Of a stretch of 64,000 nucleotides of DNA, positions 17,362-27,755 are shown piece by piece (position 1 is the stretch's first letter; each line of letters starts with the position of its first letter). The stretch is from JBNJGB01 sp051747385 (GTDB taxonomy: Bacteria > Myxococcota_A > UBA9042 > PHBI01 > JACKFB01): the NCBI GenBank assembly GCA_051747385.1, contig JBNJGB010000029.1, forward strand, positions 23,011 through 87,010. Reading direction: 5' to 3'. The notes under the pieces were generated by a model. It had not been told where the DNA came from and did no database searches. It was given only the letters and a program-made list of their open reading frames with translations. The translations under genes were made by a program, and so were the position numbers.

Positions 17362-18609
17362 ATGCACCTCAACGAGCTCAAGCAGATGGAGATCGACGAG
17401 CTGTTCACGCTCGCCAAGGATCTCGGCGTCGACGGCTCCCGCGGCCTGCGCAAGCACGAGCTGATCTTCGCCATCCTCCAGAAGCGCGCCAGCGCCAACG
17501 AGCCCATCCAGGGCGAGGGCGTGCTGGAGATCCTCCCCGACGGCTTCGGCTTCCTGCGCAGCGCCGAGTCGAACTACTTCCCCTGCTCGGACGACATCTA
17601 CGTGTCGCCGAGCCAGATCCGCCGGTTCAACCTCCAGAAGGGGGACACGGTCGGCGGGCTCGTGCGGCCGCCCAAGGACAACGAGCGGTACTTCGCGCTC
17701 CTCAAGGTGGAGTCCATCAACTACGAGGACCCCGAGGTCGCGCGCACCAAGACCCTGTTCGACAACCTCACGCCGCTGTACCCGGAGGAGAAGCTCCACA
17801 TGGAGCACTCGCCGGACAACGTCTCCACGCGCGTCATCGATCTCCTGACGCCCATGGGCAAGGGCCAGCGCGCGCTCATCGTGGCGCCGCCGCGGGCCGG
17901 CAAGACGGTGCTCCTCCAGGACATCGCCCACGCCATCACGGCGAACCACCCGGAGGCCTACCTCATCGTGCTGCTCATCGACGAGCGGCCCGAGGAGGTG
18001 ACCGACATGCAGCGGTCGGTGAAGGGCGAGGTGGTCAGCTCCACCTTCGACGAGCCGGCCGACCACCACGTCCACGTCGCGGAGATGGTCATCGAGAAGG
18101 CCAAGCGCCTCGTGGAGCACAAGCACGACGTGGTGATCCTGCTGGACTCCATCACGCGCCTGGCGCGGGCCTACAACACGGTCGAGCCCCCGTCGGGCAA
18201 GGTGCTGTCCGGCGGCGTGGACGCCAACGCCCTGCACAAGCCGAAGCGCTTCTTCGGCGCGGCCCGGAACATCGAGCACGGCGGCAGCCTCACGATCATC
18301 GGCACCGCGCTCATCGACACCGGCAGCCGCATGGACGACGTGATCTTCGAGGAGTTCAAGGGCACCGGCAACTGCGAGCTGCACCTGGATCGGCGGCTCA
18401 TGGAGAAGCGCATCTTCCCGTGCCTGGACATCAACAAGTCCGGCACGCGCAAGGAGGAGCTGCTCCAGGAGCAGGTCACCCTCAACCGGGTCTGGATCCT
18501 GCGCGAGTTCCTGAACCCGCTGAACCAGGTCGACGCGATGAAGTTCCTCATCGACAAGGTCACCGCCGTCGACACGAACACGGAGTTCCTCGACGCCATG
18601 GCCCGCTGA
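17362..18609 (+). CDS. rho: Transcription termination factor Rho
   Basis: Hexameric RNA helicase that ends transcription at rut sites. The 415-residue protein starts MHLNELKQMEIDELF (Rho N-terminal helical domain), continues with the RNA-binding cold-shock-like domain containing GFGFLRS (61-67), and has the P-loop APPRAGKT (175-182). Later come IDERPEEVTDM and the Q/R-loop region RLARAYNTV. There is no extra N-terminal insertion of the type found in some high-GC phyla. The 205-base leader upstream has a TATCCT candidate -10 at 17220. rpmE follows on the same strand. Confidence 0.98.
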   Translation: MHLNELKQMEIDELFTLAKDLGVDGSRGLRKHELIFAILQKRASANEPIQGEGVLEILPDGFGFLRSAESNYFPCSDDIYVSPSQIRRFNLQKGDTVGGLVRPPKDNERYFALLKVESINYEDPEVARTKTLFDNLTPLYPEEKLHMEHSPDNVSTRVIDLLTPMGKGQRALIVAPPRAGKTVLLQDIAHAITANHPEAYLIVLLIDERPEEVTDMQRSVKGEVVSSTFDEPADHHVHVAEMVIEKAKRLVEHKHDVVILLDSITRLARAYNTVEPPSGKVLSGGVDANALHKPKRFFGAARNIEHGGSLTIIGTALIDTGSRMDDVIFEEFKGTGNCELHLDRRLMEKRIFPCLDINKSGTRKEELLQEQVTLNRVWILREFLNPLNQVDAMKFLIDKVTAVDTNTEFLDAMAR

Positions 18610-18727
18610 CCGGTCCCAGTTCGCTCTTGCGCGACCACTGCGGTTGCTGTAAACGTCCCGACCCCACGCGTGGCGCCCGGCCGAGCGCCGGATCGTCGCG
18701 CGCCCGAACACGCTACGGAGGCGCGTC

Positions 18728-19051
18728 GTGAAGGAAGGCATCCACCCGAAGTACCACCCGGTCATCTTCCGGGACGTCTCCACGGGCGACGAGATCGTCA
18801 CCCGGTCGACCATGACCTCGAAGGAGACCCGCGAGGTCGACGGGGTGACCCACTACGTGATCGATCGCGACATCACGTCGTTCACGCACCCCTTCTACAC
18901 CGGCAAGCAGAAGCTCGTGGACACCGAGGGGCGCATCGATCGCTTCCGCCGCAAGTACGCCCGGTCCCGCAACCAGGGCGGCGCCAAGGAGGCCGAGGCG
19001 AAGCCCGCGGCCGAGGCCAGGCCCGCCGAGGCGGACAAGAGCGAGGAGTAG
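18728..19051 (+). CDS. rpmE: 50S ribosomal protein L31, Cys-less form
   Basis: The 107-residue protein begins with GTG, preceded by GGAGG at good spacing. MKEGIHPKYHPVIF and HPFYTGKQKLVDTEGRIDRF are L31 hallmarks. The zinc-binding Cys of the C+ form are absent. A lysine/alanine/glutamate-rich tail of about 25 residues extends past the usual end. The order rho-rpmE-prfA is a common conserved arrangement. Confidence 0.95.
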   Translation: MKEGIHPKYHPVIFRDVSTGDEIVTRSTMTSKETREVDGVTHYVIDRDITSFTHPFYTGKQKLVDTEGRIDRFRRKYARSRNQGGAKEAEAKPAAEARPAEADKSEE

Positions 19052-19121
19052 CCGTCGCGGTGTTCGTGCGCCCGCGTGTCGGGCGCTATCCTCCTCTTGA
19101 ACACCGACCGGACGGCACCCC

Positions 19122-20195
<1,074 letters not shown>

Positions 20196-20789
20196 GCCGG
20201 GCGTCCCCGCCTCACAGTCCTACAGATCTCGGGGTGCCGTGGGCTCGCGGACAGTCGCGCGCCAAGCCGCCAAGGCGCGAAGGCCATCGAACCCCTTGCA
20301 CACAGGTGCGGCTGAGACTCTCGGGTCACCGGCAGGCCAACAGCGGGCATACGGGGCCGAAGCATGCCGTTTTCCTTTGCGTCTTCGCGTCTTTGCGCGA
20401 GCCATTCGTCTTGCGACATGTGACGGGCTGTGAGCCGAGACGGCGTCTCACTCATCCCCCAGTACTTCAACGCCGAGCTCCTCAAGGGGGAGCAGGCGCA
20501 GTAGGCCGGGCGTCCCCGCCTCACAGTCCTAGAGATCTCGGGGTGCCGTGGGCTCGCGGACAGTCGCGCGCCAAGCCGCCAAGGCGCGAAGGCCATCGAA
20601 CCCCTTGCACACAGGTGCGGCTGAGACTCTCGGGTCACCGGCAGGCCAACAGCGGGCATACGGGGCCGAAGCATGCCGTTTTCCTTTGCGTCTTCGCGTC
20701 TTTGCGCGAGCCATTCGTCTTGCGACATGTGACGGGCTGTGAGCCGAGACGGCGTCTCACTCATCCCTGTGCGGCGTCCCCGCCGGTCG

Positions 20790-22973
20790 TCAGAACCCGA
20801 AGCCGATGCTCGCCTTGAAGAGGTGCTCCGGCTCCGGCTCGGGGTCGTCGGGTCGGGTCGGGTCGCGCCGGAACTCGGCCAGGTGGCGATCGTCGGTGAA
20901 GGCCCGGAACCGATAGCGGAGCAGGAGCCAGAGGCCCACGTCGAAGACGTAGCGGCCCTGGAACCAGCCCTCCACGTACTCCTCGCCACGGAACGCCCAC
21001 GCCGCGTCCTCCACCAGGTACTTGACGCGGGTCTGCAGGGTCAGGGCGTCGGTGGGCCGCGTCCGGGCGGAAGCGCTCACGTACCAGTCGTGCCGGAAGT
21101 GGGTCTCGAACCAGTCGTGGAGATCGGCGGCGATGTCCTCGCGGTAGTAGGTGCTGTCGGCGCTCACCGCGTCGTCCGTGAAGGTCGACTTGTAGAACAG
21201 GACCAGGCGGGTGTGGCCGGCGAGCGCGAACGCGACCTGGGCGTAGGCCGCGATCCGGGCCCCGTCGCCGGGCCGGCTCACCTCCAGTCCTTCGAGATCC
21301 ACCGTGTCGCTGCCGTAGTCCGCGTCCCGCCCCCCCTCGGAGATGTCCCGGTCCGTGTACTGGAAGCCGCCGGAGACGGAGAGCCAGCGCTGCAGCTCCA
21401 GGTCCAGGCGGCCGTCCAGGTCGTAGCTCGTCACGTCCAGGGCCATGCGATGCCACAGGTCGGCCTCCACCCGCGCGCTCATCCAGCGGAGGGGGTACAG
21501 GATCAGCCGGACGGAGCCGCCGGCCTCGTCCCGATCCCGCTGGCCGAACAGCTCGTCGGGCTGCGCGAGGCCCCGGGAGTGGGGGTTGTCCCAGTCCTCG
21601 CCGTAGTAGCGGGCCTGAAGCTCCACGTCCAGGAGCCGGAAGCCGACGACGCCGCGCAGGAAGGCGGCCTGATCCCCCTCGAACGTCCGGCTGTACTCGC
21701 CGCTCAAGACCGTGTCGCCCACGTTCGCCTCGAAGTCGAGGCCCATGGCGCCGAACCCGCTCCGGTCCGGAAAGCCCGAGCTGACGGCGAAGTGGAGGTC
21801 GTCCGAGGCCGGGAAGTCGACGGCCCCGTAGTAGGCCGTGGCGCCGACCTTCAGCCGGGGCATGGGCGTGTAGCGGAGGTGTCCTCCGACGAGCATCTCC
21901 GTGAAGGCGCGGCGGAGCTGCTCCTGGGACAGGCGGCCGGTCTTCAGGTCGTCGTCCGCGCAGGCCGCCGGGTCGGCGCCCTCCTCGCAGAGCAGCGGGT
22001 TGGTCCCGTCGTTGAAGTCCGAGTCGTCCTTCTTGCGGAGGAAGGAGCGGATCTCGTGCTGGGGCACTTCGAAGGGCTGGAACGAGCCGAAGAGCGTCCC
22101 GGAGAGGTAGTGCGTGCCGCCCAGGTGCACCCCGCGCATGGTCGCGGCGACGCCCAGGAGGCGCTCCGGCGCGGAGAAGCTCGCCGACTCCTGGTTCTCG
22201 TAGACCTGATCGTCCCCGTAGAAGCCGCTCGGGCGGGTGCGCGTCGAGGCGTCGAACGTGAGGCGCTCCGCGAACCCCACCTGGTAGGTGCCGGCGATGA
22301 CGCCCCACTCGCCCTCGTCCATGGCCGCGTAGCCCTTGGGCAGGTGGAAGCGGGGCTTCGCCGGCTCCGCTGTCAGCCACGTGCGGCCGGTCTCGTGGTG
22401 ATAGTCGAAGGTGCCCAGGCGATCCTGGAACAGCCCGACGAGGCCCAGGTCCACGCGCTCGGCGGCCTCGCCCCGGAACCGCAGGGCGAAGGCGGGGCTC
22501 TTGCCGTCGTCCAGCTGCTCGAGGCTGCGAAGCTCCACGTCACCGCCCAGGGGTTGCGGCGCCGGGACCTCCGGCGGGGGCGGAGGGCGGAAGACGACGA
22601 ACGGCCCGATCTGGCGGAGGACGTTGTCGGGCAGGCCCAGGGCCCGGAGCGAGTCGATGTCCACCAGCGGCGCCTTCTCGCGGGCGTCGACGAGGCGGTC
22701 GATCATGGGGAAGGTCATGCCCGGCAGGTCGTACATGGCGTCCCGGGACGCCGTGTTCACGTCCAGCGGATCCTCCAGGAGCGCCACGAGGCGATCGAAC
22801 TCGTCCTGGCGGATGTCGCCGTTGTCCAGCAGCGATCGCAGGTCACCCACGGAGTCCGCCAGGATGGGCACGTCGTACTGCTCGGCGAGGGCTCCGGGGG
22901 CGAGGAGGAGCAGCGCGGTCGCCAGGACGACGAGTCCCGCGCGGCGATGCGTCACGATCACGGTTGCCAACAT
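20790..22973 (-). CDS. Helix-hairpin-helix protein with outer-membrane beta-barrel domain
   Basis: Start ATG 22973 sits next to an AGGAGGG site and gives a 727-residue protein with a signal peptide ending near ALAEQY. Residues about 68-130 form a ComEA-like HhH region, with DPLDVNTASRDAMYDLPGM and then DIDSLRALGLPDNVLRQIGP. A Pro-rich linker (PPPPPEVPAPQP) leads to about 550 residues of alternating strands with aromatic ends, finishing FKASIGFGF, the terminal Phe typical of outer-membrane barrels. The topology suggests a barrel with a periplasmic DNA-binding-type domain. It is divergent from the lamin-tail lipoprotein. Confidence 0.78.
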   Translation of the reverse strand: MLATVIVTHRRAGLVVLATALLLLAPGALAEQYDVPILADSVGDLRSLLDNGDIRQDEFDRLVALLEDPLDVNTASRDAMYDLPGMTFPMIDRLVDAREKAPLVDIDSLRALGLPDNVLRQIGPFVVFRPPPPPEVPAPQPLGGDVELRSLEQLDDGKSPAFALRFRGEAAERVDLGLVGLFQDRLGTFDYHHETGRTWLTAEPAKPRFHLPKGYAAMDEGEWGVIAGTYQVGFAERLTFDASTRTRPSGFYGDDQVYENQESASFSAPERLLGVAATMRGVHLGGTHYLSGTLFGSFQPFEVPQHEIRSFLRKKDDSDFNDGTNPLLCEEGADPAACADDDLKTGRLSQEQLRRAFTEMLVGGHLRYTPMPRLKVGATAYYGAVDFPASDDLHFAVSSGFPDRSGFGAMGLDFEANVGDTVLSGEYSRTFEGDQAAFLRGVVGFRLLDVELQARYYGEDWDNPHSRGLAQPDELFGQRDRDEAGGSVRLILYPLRWMSARVEADLWHRMALDVTSYDLDGRLDLELQRWLSVSGGFQYTDRDISEGGRDADYGSDTVDLEGLEVSRPGDGARIAAYAQVAFALAGHTRLVLFYKSTFTDDAVSADSTYYREDIAADLHDWFETHFRHDWYVSASARTRPTDALTLQTRVKYLVEDAAWAFRGEEYVEGWFQGRYVFDVGLWLLLRYRFRAFTDDRHLAEFRRDPTRPDDPEPEPEHLFKASIGFGF

Positions 22974-23153
22974 CCCTCCTCCGGCCCGGCTCGCAGAAGG
23001 GTTGCAGATGCGCTCGGGAGCCGCAAGGCGGGTCCCGGGAAGAGCCCGCGTGCCACGGTCCCGTCGCCGGATCGTCGCTCGGGGCGGCGTGTCGGACCTC
23101 GAAGCGACGGGCGGATTCCGATATAAGCGAGCCGGAACGCGCCCGGAGGGAGC

Positions 23154-25934
23154 ATGCTGCGGAAACCTCGCCTCACCGCCTCGTGGGCGGTCGCCCTTGG
23201 CCTCGCCCTCGTGATCCCGTCGGCCGGCTGCGAGCAGGACACCAGCCCGCTGCCCACCGTCGAGCCCTGCCACGTGGCGGAGGGCGGCCTGGTGATCACG
23301 GAGATCCTCCCCAGCCCCTCCGGCGCGGACGACGGGCGCGAGTGGATCGAGATCTACAACGCCTCCGGCGCCGCCATCGATCTGCGCAAGGTGCACCTGG
23401 TCCTGGTGCGCGACACGACTGACAAGCGGCACACCGTCGGAGCGGCGGAGCCTCTCCTCGTCGAGCCCGGGCAGTATGCGGTCCTGGCGAGCGGGGAGGA
23501 GGGGCCCGAGGCCTTCTACGTCTACGGCGACAGCCTGGGCAACATGCCCACGGCCGGTCAGCGCCTGCGCCTGGCGTGCCTGGACGGCACCATCATCGAC
23601 GAGGCCTGCTACGGCGACGCCTGCGAGCCCGCCGTGGAGGCGCCCACGGACGATCTCTCCTTCGCCTACGTGGGAGAGGGCGCTCCGGACGCCCAGGCCA
23701 ACGACGACCCGGCGGCCTGGAGCGTCGGCCCGCCCACGCCCGGCGCGGGCATCGGCGGCTGCGAGGTGCCGCCCGGGGGGCTCGTGCTCACGGAGATTCT
23801 CCCGAACCCCGAGGGCAGCGACGACGGGAAGGAGTGGTTCGAGGTCTACAACGCCACCGGGGCGGCGGTGGACCTGCGCGGCCTGCACGTCGTGCTGTCG
23901 CCGGACGACGACGCGGCCTTCCACGTCATCGAGTCCGAGGAGCCGATCATGGTGGACGCCGACGCCTGGGCCGTGCTCGCGAGCGGGCAGGCCGGCGTGG
24001 GCGAGGTCTACGAGTACGGGTCGGCGATCGGCGACCTGAGGAACGCGGGCGACGTGCTGGCCCTGGCGTGCCCGGACGGTACGGAGATCGACCGCGCCTG
24101 CTGGGGCGAGGCGTGCAGCGCGCTGACCCCGGTGCCTGGGGACGATCGGACGTTCGCGCTCACCGCGTCCGGGACGCCGGACGCCGCGACCAACGACGAT
24201 CCCACGTGGTGGACCGTGCAGGATGCCACGCCCGGAGCCGCGAACCCCGAGGCGCCGAAGCGGACGGAAGCGGAGCCTCCGGAGGGCTGCGAGGAACCCG
24301 TCGCCCCGCAGGCGAACTCGCTGGTGATCACCGAGGTGATGTCCAACCCGGAAGGGAGCGACTCGGGCCGCGAGTGGCTCGAGATCCACGTCCCGGGCTC
24401 GACGTGCGTCGACGTGGAGGGCGTGGTGATCAGCACCGACCCCCAGACGCCGGAGGGCGGCGAGACCCTGAGCTCGGAGACCGGCCTGACCACCTTCGGC
24501 GGCGGCGGGTACCATGTCGTGGCGGGCGAGAGTGCGGACCTGGGCGATGTCTCCGTCATGCAACGCCTCCGGGGGCTGACCCTGCGGAACAGCGACGGCG
24601 TGGTGGCTCTCTGGTACGACGGCCAGCTCCTGGCCACGTCGGAGTACGGCGACGGCGAGGACGGCCGCGCGGCTCAGTGGGACGGCGTAGGCTGGTGCAC
24701 GTCGCCGAAGCCGTCGCCGGACGGGGCGTTCTACGGCTCGCCGGGCGAGGAGAACCCGCCCTGCGACGCGTGCTTCTGCAAGGAGGCGGGCGGAGAGATA
24801 ATCCAGGCGACGTCCCCCGCCCCGGGCGAGCTGGTGATCACGGAGGTGATGCCGAACGTGCCCGGCACCGAGGCCGAGGGCGCATTGCTGGAGTGGTTCG
24901 AGGCGACCATGCCGCCCGGGGTGAGCGGCGTCCGCTCCCTGGCGTGCCTGACCTACGCCAACGGGGTCGACGCCAGCAGGACGCCCATCGTGAACCCGGA
25001 GCAGTCCTGCCTCGAGGTCGGGCCGGGGGACCCCATCCTCTTCGGGCGAAGCGCCGACCCGGAGGAAAACGGCGGCCTGGACCCGGACGTGATCTACGAG
25101 GGCTCGGCGATGACGGCCTCGGGGGGGATCGTGCTGGGCCGGACCGACGGGGCCGTGATCGACGCGGTCACCAGCTACGGGGACAGCGGCGACGGCGTCG
25201 CCCGACAGATCGGGCCGGACACGGTCGCCGCGGGGGACCCGGCCAACGACGACCCCGAGGCCTGGTGCGACGCGCTGCCGGTCTACAACGAGGAGCTGGG
25301 CGCCCAGGGCACCCCGGGTGCGCCGAACCTGGGCTGCGACGGCTGCTGGTGCCGGGACGAGGGCGGCCAGTGGATCGAGGGCTCGGCGCCCCAGCCGGGT
25401 GAGCTGAAGATCACGGAGGTCTTTCCGAACACGCCCGGCACCGAGGACCCCATGTGGGAGTGGTTCGAGGTGTGGAGCGCGGCGTCCGAGGCGCGCCACC
25501 TCAATTGCCTGCAGCCCCGGTTCGGAGGCGACGATCTGGCGGCTCTGGTGACGCAGAACCCGGACTGTGCGCCCATCGCGCCGGGGGAGTTCGCCGTGGC
25601 GTGCAACGATCCCTCCGCCGCCGCCGCCGACCTGGGCATCGAGGGGTGCCTGGGCTACGAACAACGGGCGCTGACCGGCTCCGGGAGCATCGCGCTGCTC
25701 GTCGACGGGGAGGAGATCGACGCGGTGGCGTGGGACGACGCCTCCGACGGCGTGTCCGTCCAGGACGGCACGGCGTTCGACGGCGGGGCCTGCGACTTCA
25801 CGCCGCCCGAGGGCTGGTGCGACACGCCGGCGGGATACGAGTTCGCCTCGCTGCCCGACCCGGACGCCCCGGAGGAGACCCTGACGTTCATCGGGACCCC
25901 CGGCGCGTCGAACCCGTGCTGTCCGGCTCCGTGA
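23154..25934 (+). CDS. Lipoprotein with five lamin-tail-type (LTD) domains
   Basis: The 926-residue protein has a signal peptide and lipobox PSAGC (Cys about 25). Five domains each begin with a variant of LVITEILPNPEGSDDGKEWFE: near residues 44, 211, 392, 560 and 746. The spacing is about 165-185 residues, and most domains end with a GTPGAxN-type strand. LTD domains occur in many secreted bacterial proteins, often alongside nucleases. Cys-rich spacers such as CDACFCKEAGG and CDGCWCRDEGG link domains 3-5. The stop overlaps the next gene start as GTGA, so it is coupled to the secreted nuclease. Confidence 0.85.
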   Translation: MLRKPRLTASWAVALGLALVIPSAGCEQDTSPLPTVEPCHVAEGGLVITEILPSPSGADDGREWIEIYNASGAAIDLRKVHLVLVRDTTDKRHTVGAAEPLLVEPGQYAVLASGEEGPEAFYVYGDSLGNMPTAGQRLRLACLDGTIIDEACYGDACEPAVEAPTDDLSFAYVGEGAPDAQANDDPAAWSVGPPTPGAGIGGCEVPPGGLVLTEILPNPEGSDDGKEWFEVYNATGAAVDLRGLHVVLSPDDDAAFHVIESEEPIMVDADAWAVLASGQAGVGEVYEYGSAIGDLRNAGDVLALACPDGTEIDRACWGEACSALTPVPGDDRTFALTASGTPDAATNDDPTWWTVQDATPGAANPEAPKRTEAEPPEGCEEPVAPQANSLVITEVMSNPEGSDSGREWLEIHVPGSTCVDVEGVVISTDPQTPEGGETLSSETGLTTFGGGGYHVVAGESADLGDVSVMQRLRGLTLRNSDGVVALWYDGQLLATSEYGDGEDGRAAQWDGVGWCTSPKPSPDGAFYGSPGEENPPCDACFCKEAGGEIIQATSPAPGELVITEVMPNVPGTEAEGALLEWFEATMPPGVSGVRSLACLTYANGVDASRTPIVNPEQSCLEVGPGDPILFGRSADPEENGGLDPDVIYEGSAMTASGGIVLGRTDGAVIDAVTSYGDSGDGVARQIGPDTVAAGDPANDDPEAWCDALPVYNEELGAQGTPGAPNLGCDGCWCRDEGGQWIEGSAPQPGELKITEVFPNTPGTEDPMWEWFEVWSAASEARHLNCLQPRFGGDDLAALVTQNPDCAPIAPGEFAVACNDPSAAAADLGIEGCLGYEQRALTGSGSIALLVDGEEIDAVAWDDASDGVSVQDGTAFDGGACDFTPPEGWCDTPAGYEFASLPDPDAPEETLTFIGTPGASNPCCPAP

Positions 25935-26431
25935 GGGGGCTGCTGCTGGTGCTCGCGGCGTCGTCCCTGCTCGCGTCGGCGGGCTGCGACGTCGACGACT
26001 GCGGATCGTGCGGTCCGTGTACGGCGCAGGTGCTGCGCGCCGTGGACGGCGACACGATCGTGCTGACCGACGGGACGGAGATCCGCTACCTGGGGATGGA
26101 CACCCCCGAGAAGCAGAGCGGCGAGTGCCTGGCCGACGAGGCGGCCCAGCGGAACGAGGACCTCGTGACAGGCCGCACCGTCCGGCTGGAGTACGGCGCG
26201 CAGTGCACGGGCGACCGCGGCCGGACCCTCGCCTGGGTCCACACGGCGGATCAGGCGGCGGAGGTGCTGGTCAACGTCCTCCTGGTGGAGGAGGGCCTGG
26301 CGAACCTCTGCCGCCACGAGGACACGCGCTACCGGCAGGCCCTGGAGAACGCCCTCAACGAGGCGCAGGGCACGTCCGCAGGCATCTGGGGCGACTGCGA
26401 CGACCCGGAGTCCCTGGGGGCCTGCGATTGA
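25931..26431 (+). CDS. Secreted thermonuclease-family lipoprotein
   Basis: GTG 25931 overlaps the previous stop and gives a 166-residue protein with lipobox LLASAGC. The staphylococcal-nuclease-like domain is complete by motif: VDGDTIVLTDGTEIRYLGMD, with the Arg of IRYLG and the Glu of DTPEKQ as catalytic candidates, and the second Arg in DRGRTLAWVH. It should cleave DNA or RNA with calcium outside the inner membrane. Extra Cys pairs near the N-terminus (DDCGSCGPC) may form disulfides. It is coupled to the LTD lipoprotein and probably works with it. Confidence 0.88.
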   Translation: MRGLLLVLAASSLLASAGCDVDDCGSCGPCTAQVLRAVDGDTIVLTDGTEIRYLGMDTPEKQSGECLADEAAQRNEDLVTGRTVRLEYGAQCTGDRGRTLAWVHTADQAAEVLVNVLLVEEGLANLCRHEDTRYRQALENALNEAQGTSAGIWGDCDDPESLGACD

Positions 26432-26536
26432 GTCCGCCGTCGGGGCGGGGGGATTTGACTGAGGCCCTCGGAGAATCGCCCGCAGCCCTCGAGCCTCTCG
26501 CGCTCGTCCGGCGGGGCGCCGGCCAGCGCCACCCCG

Positions 26537-26642
26537 CGCGGGTGGACCCACCCCCACCCACCCTCCGTGACGGGATCGGCCCGATCTGTTGCGGGCGGAG
26601 TCGCGTCCGCCAGAAGTTCCGGGGCCTTCCGCCGGCGGGCAC
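26537..26642 (+). repeat. Dispersed intergenic repeat B, copy 2
   Basis: It aligns with the minus strand of 8100-8210, starting with a 26-bp perfect block at 26537-26562 and then about 80 diverged bases with small indels. It lies between the nuclease gene and the convergent lipoprotein gene. Confidence 0.6.
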
Positions 26643-26669
26643 GGCACCCGCCTCTCTGCGAGCGCGGGG

Positions 26670-27494
26670 CTACTCCGCCTGGACGCGCACGCGCCGCTCG
26701 AGCCAGTCGAGGCCGCCGCGGCGATCCCGCAGGACCAGCCACAGGCCGATCTCCTCGCGGCCGTCCAGGTCCTCGAGGGTCGGCGTGGTCCACGTGTTGT
26801 CGGGCACGCCGCCGCGGGTGCGCTCCTTGTCGAAGTCGCCGCCCTCCGCGTACCAGGACAGCAGCGGGTCCTCCTCGCGGCGGTCGTCGTTGCCGTCGAC
26901 GAAGGCCTCCATGGACTCCGGGTCCCAGACCGGGAGCAGCTCCACCTCCTGGTCCGGCGGCACGACGGCCGCCTGGCCCTCGGCCCACTCCTCCCCGTCG
27001 ATGCGGAGGCCCAGCAGGACCGGGTTGGTGTTCTGCTCCTCGCGCCGGGAGACCTTCACGCGCTTGATGGCGGTGACCTCGCGCTCCGTGGTGTCCGTCA
27101 CGGTGAGCTTCACCATGACGTCGAAGCCCTCCTCCAGGTCGACCTCGAACCCGCGAAGCTCCGGCGCCGCCAGGAAGTCGTCCAGGGGCGGCACGGACAC
27201 GGTGGCCGTGGGCTCGGCGCCGAGGTCGAACCGGGCCGCCTCGTCCAGGCAGGGGAACCCTTCGGTCGGAGCGCCCGGCACCAGGCAGAGCTCCCAGGCG
27301 TAGGACACCTCGCCCTCCCCGTCGGCCACCAGGGCGGTCACCTCGCTCTCCCCGGGGTCCCGAAGCTCGGGCGGTTCGGCCCGGACGCCCAGCACGCGCA
27401 GCGCGTCTACCTCGCTCGGCTCCGGCAGGTCCGAGTCGCAGCCCGCGGCGACCAGGGCGGCCAGGAGCACGGCGAGGGCGGGGAGGCGCATCAT
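26670..27494 (-). CDS. Predicted lipoprotein of unknown function
   Basis: The 274-residue protein starts MMRLPALAVLLAALVAAGC, a short signal peptide with an ideal lipobox (Cys about 19). The mature part reads like Ig/PKD-type beta-sandwich material: VLGVRAEPPELRDPGE, then FDVMVKLTVTDTTEREVTAI and a C-terminal GLWLVLRDRRGGLDW. A much longer open frame reaching 29150 is only an overlap with the antisense of the radical SAM gene. No enzyme motif is visible. It is convergent with the nuclease gene. Confidence 0.75.
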   Translation of the reverse strand: MMRLPALAVLLAALVAAGCDSDLPEPSEVDALRVLGVRAEPPELRDPGESEVTALVADGEGEVSYAWELCLVPGAPTEGFPCLDEAARFDLGAEPTATVSVPPLDDFLAAPELRGFEVDLEEGFDVMVKLTVTDTTEREVTAIKRVKVSRREEQNTNPVLLGLRIDGEEWAEGQAAVVPPDQEVELLPVWDPESMEAFVDGNDDRREEDPLLSWYAEGGDFDKERTRGGVPDNTWTTPTLEDLDGREEIGLWLVLRDRRGGLDWLERRVRVQAE

Positions 27495-27631
27495 CTGCGC
27501 TACTCTAGACCCGGCCCCAGGAGGCGGCAACCGGGAAGCAAGGCAATCGCACCGTCGAACCCGCGGGGGGCGCACGTGGGGGCGAGGTCCGCCGGGAGAT
27601 GCGATCGCCCTGGGGACGGCCCGCGGATACC

Positions 27632-27661
27632 TTGACATGTCCCCCGGCCGCTCCGAATACT
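27632..27661 (+). promoter_or_regulatory. Strong sigma-70-like promoter for the radical SAM gene
   Basis: TTGACA at 27632-27637 and AATACT at 27656-27661 are separated by 18 bases. The start codon of the next gene is about 90 bases downstream. Confidence 0.6.
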
Positions 27662-27755
27662 CTGCGCGTGCGTACGCCCCGATTCCGCGTCGTGTTCCAC
27701 GGCTCTCCGACTCCTCGCCGGGCCGGATCGCACGGAGGGTGACGGAGGAGGCCCC

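Noticed and set aside
20739..23126. Long plus-strand ORF of 795 codons
   Set aside because: It is antisense to the HhH-barrel gene, has Gly/Arg/Val/His-biased shadow composition and no motifs; high GC removes stop codons.
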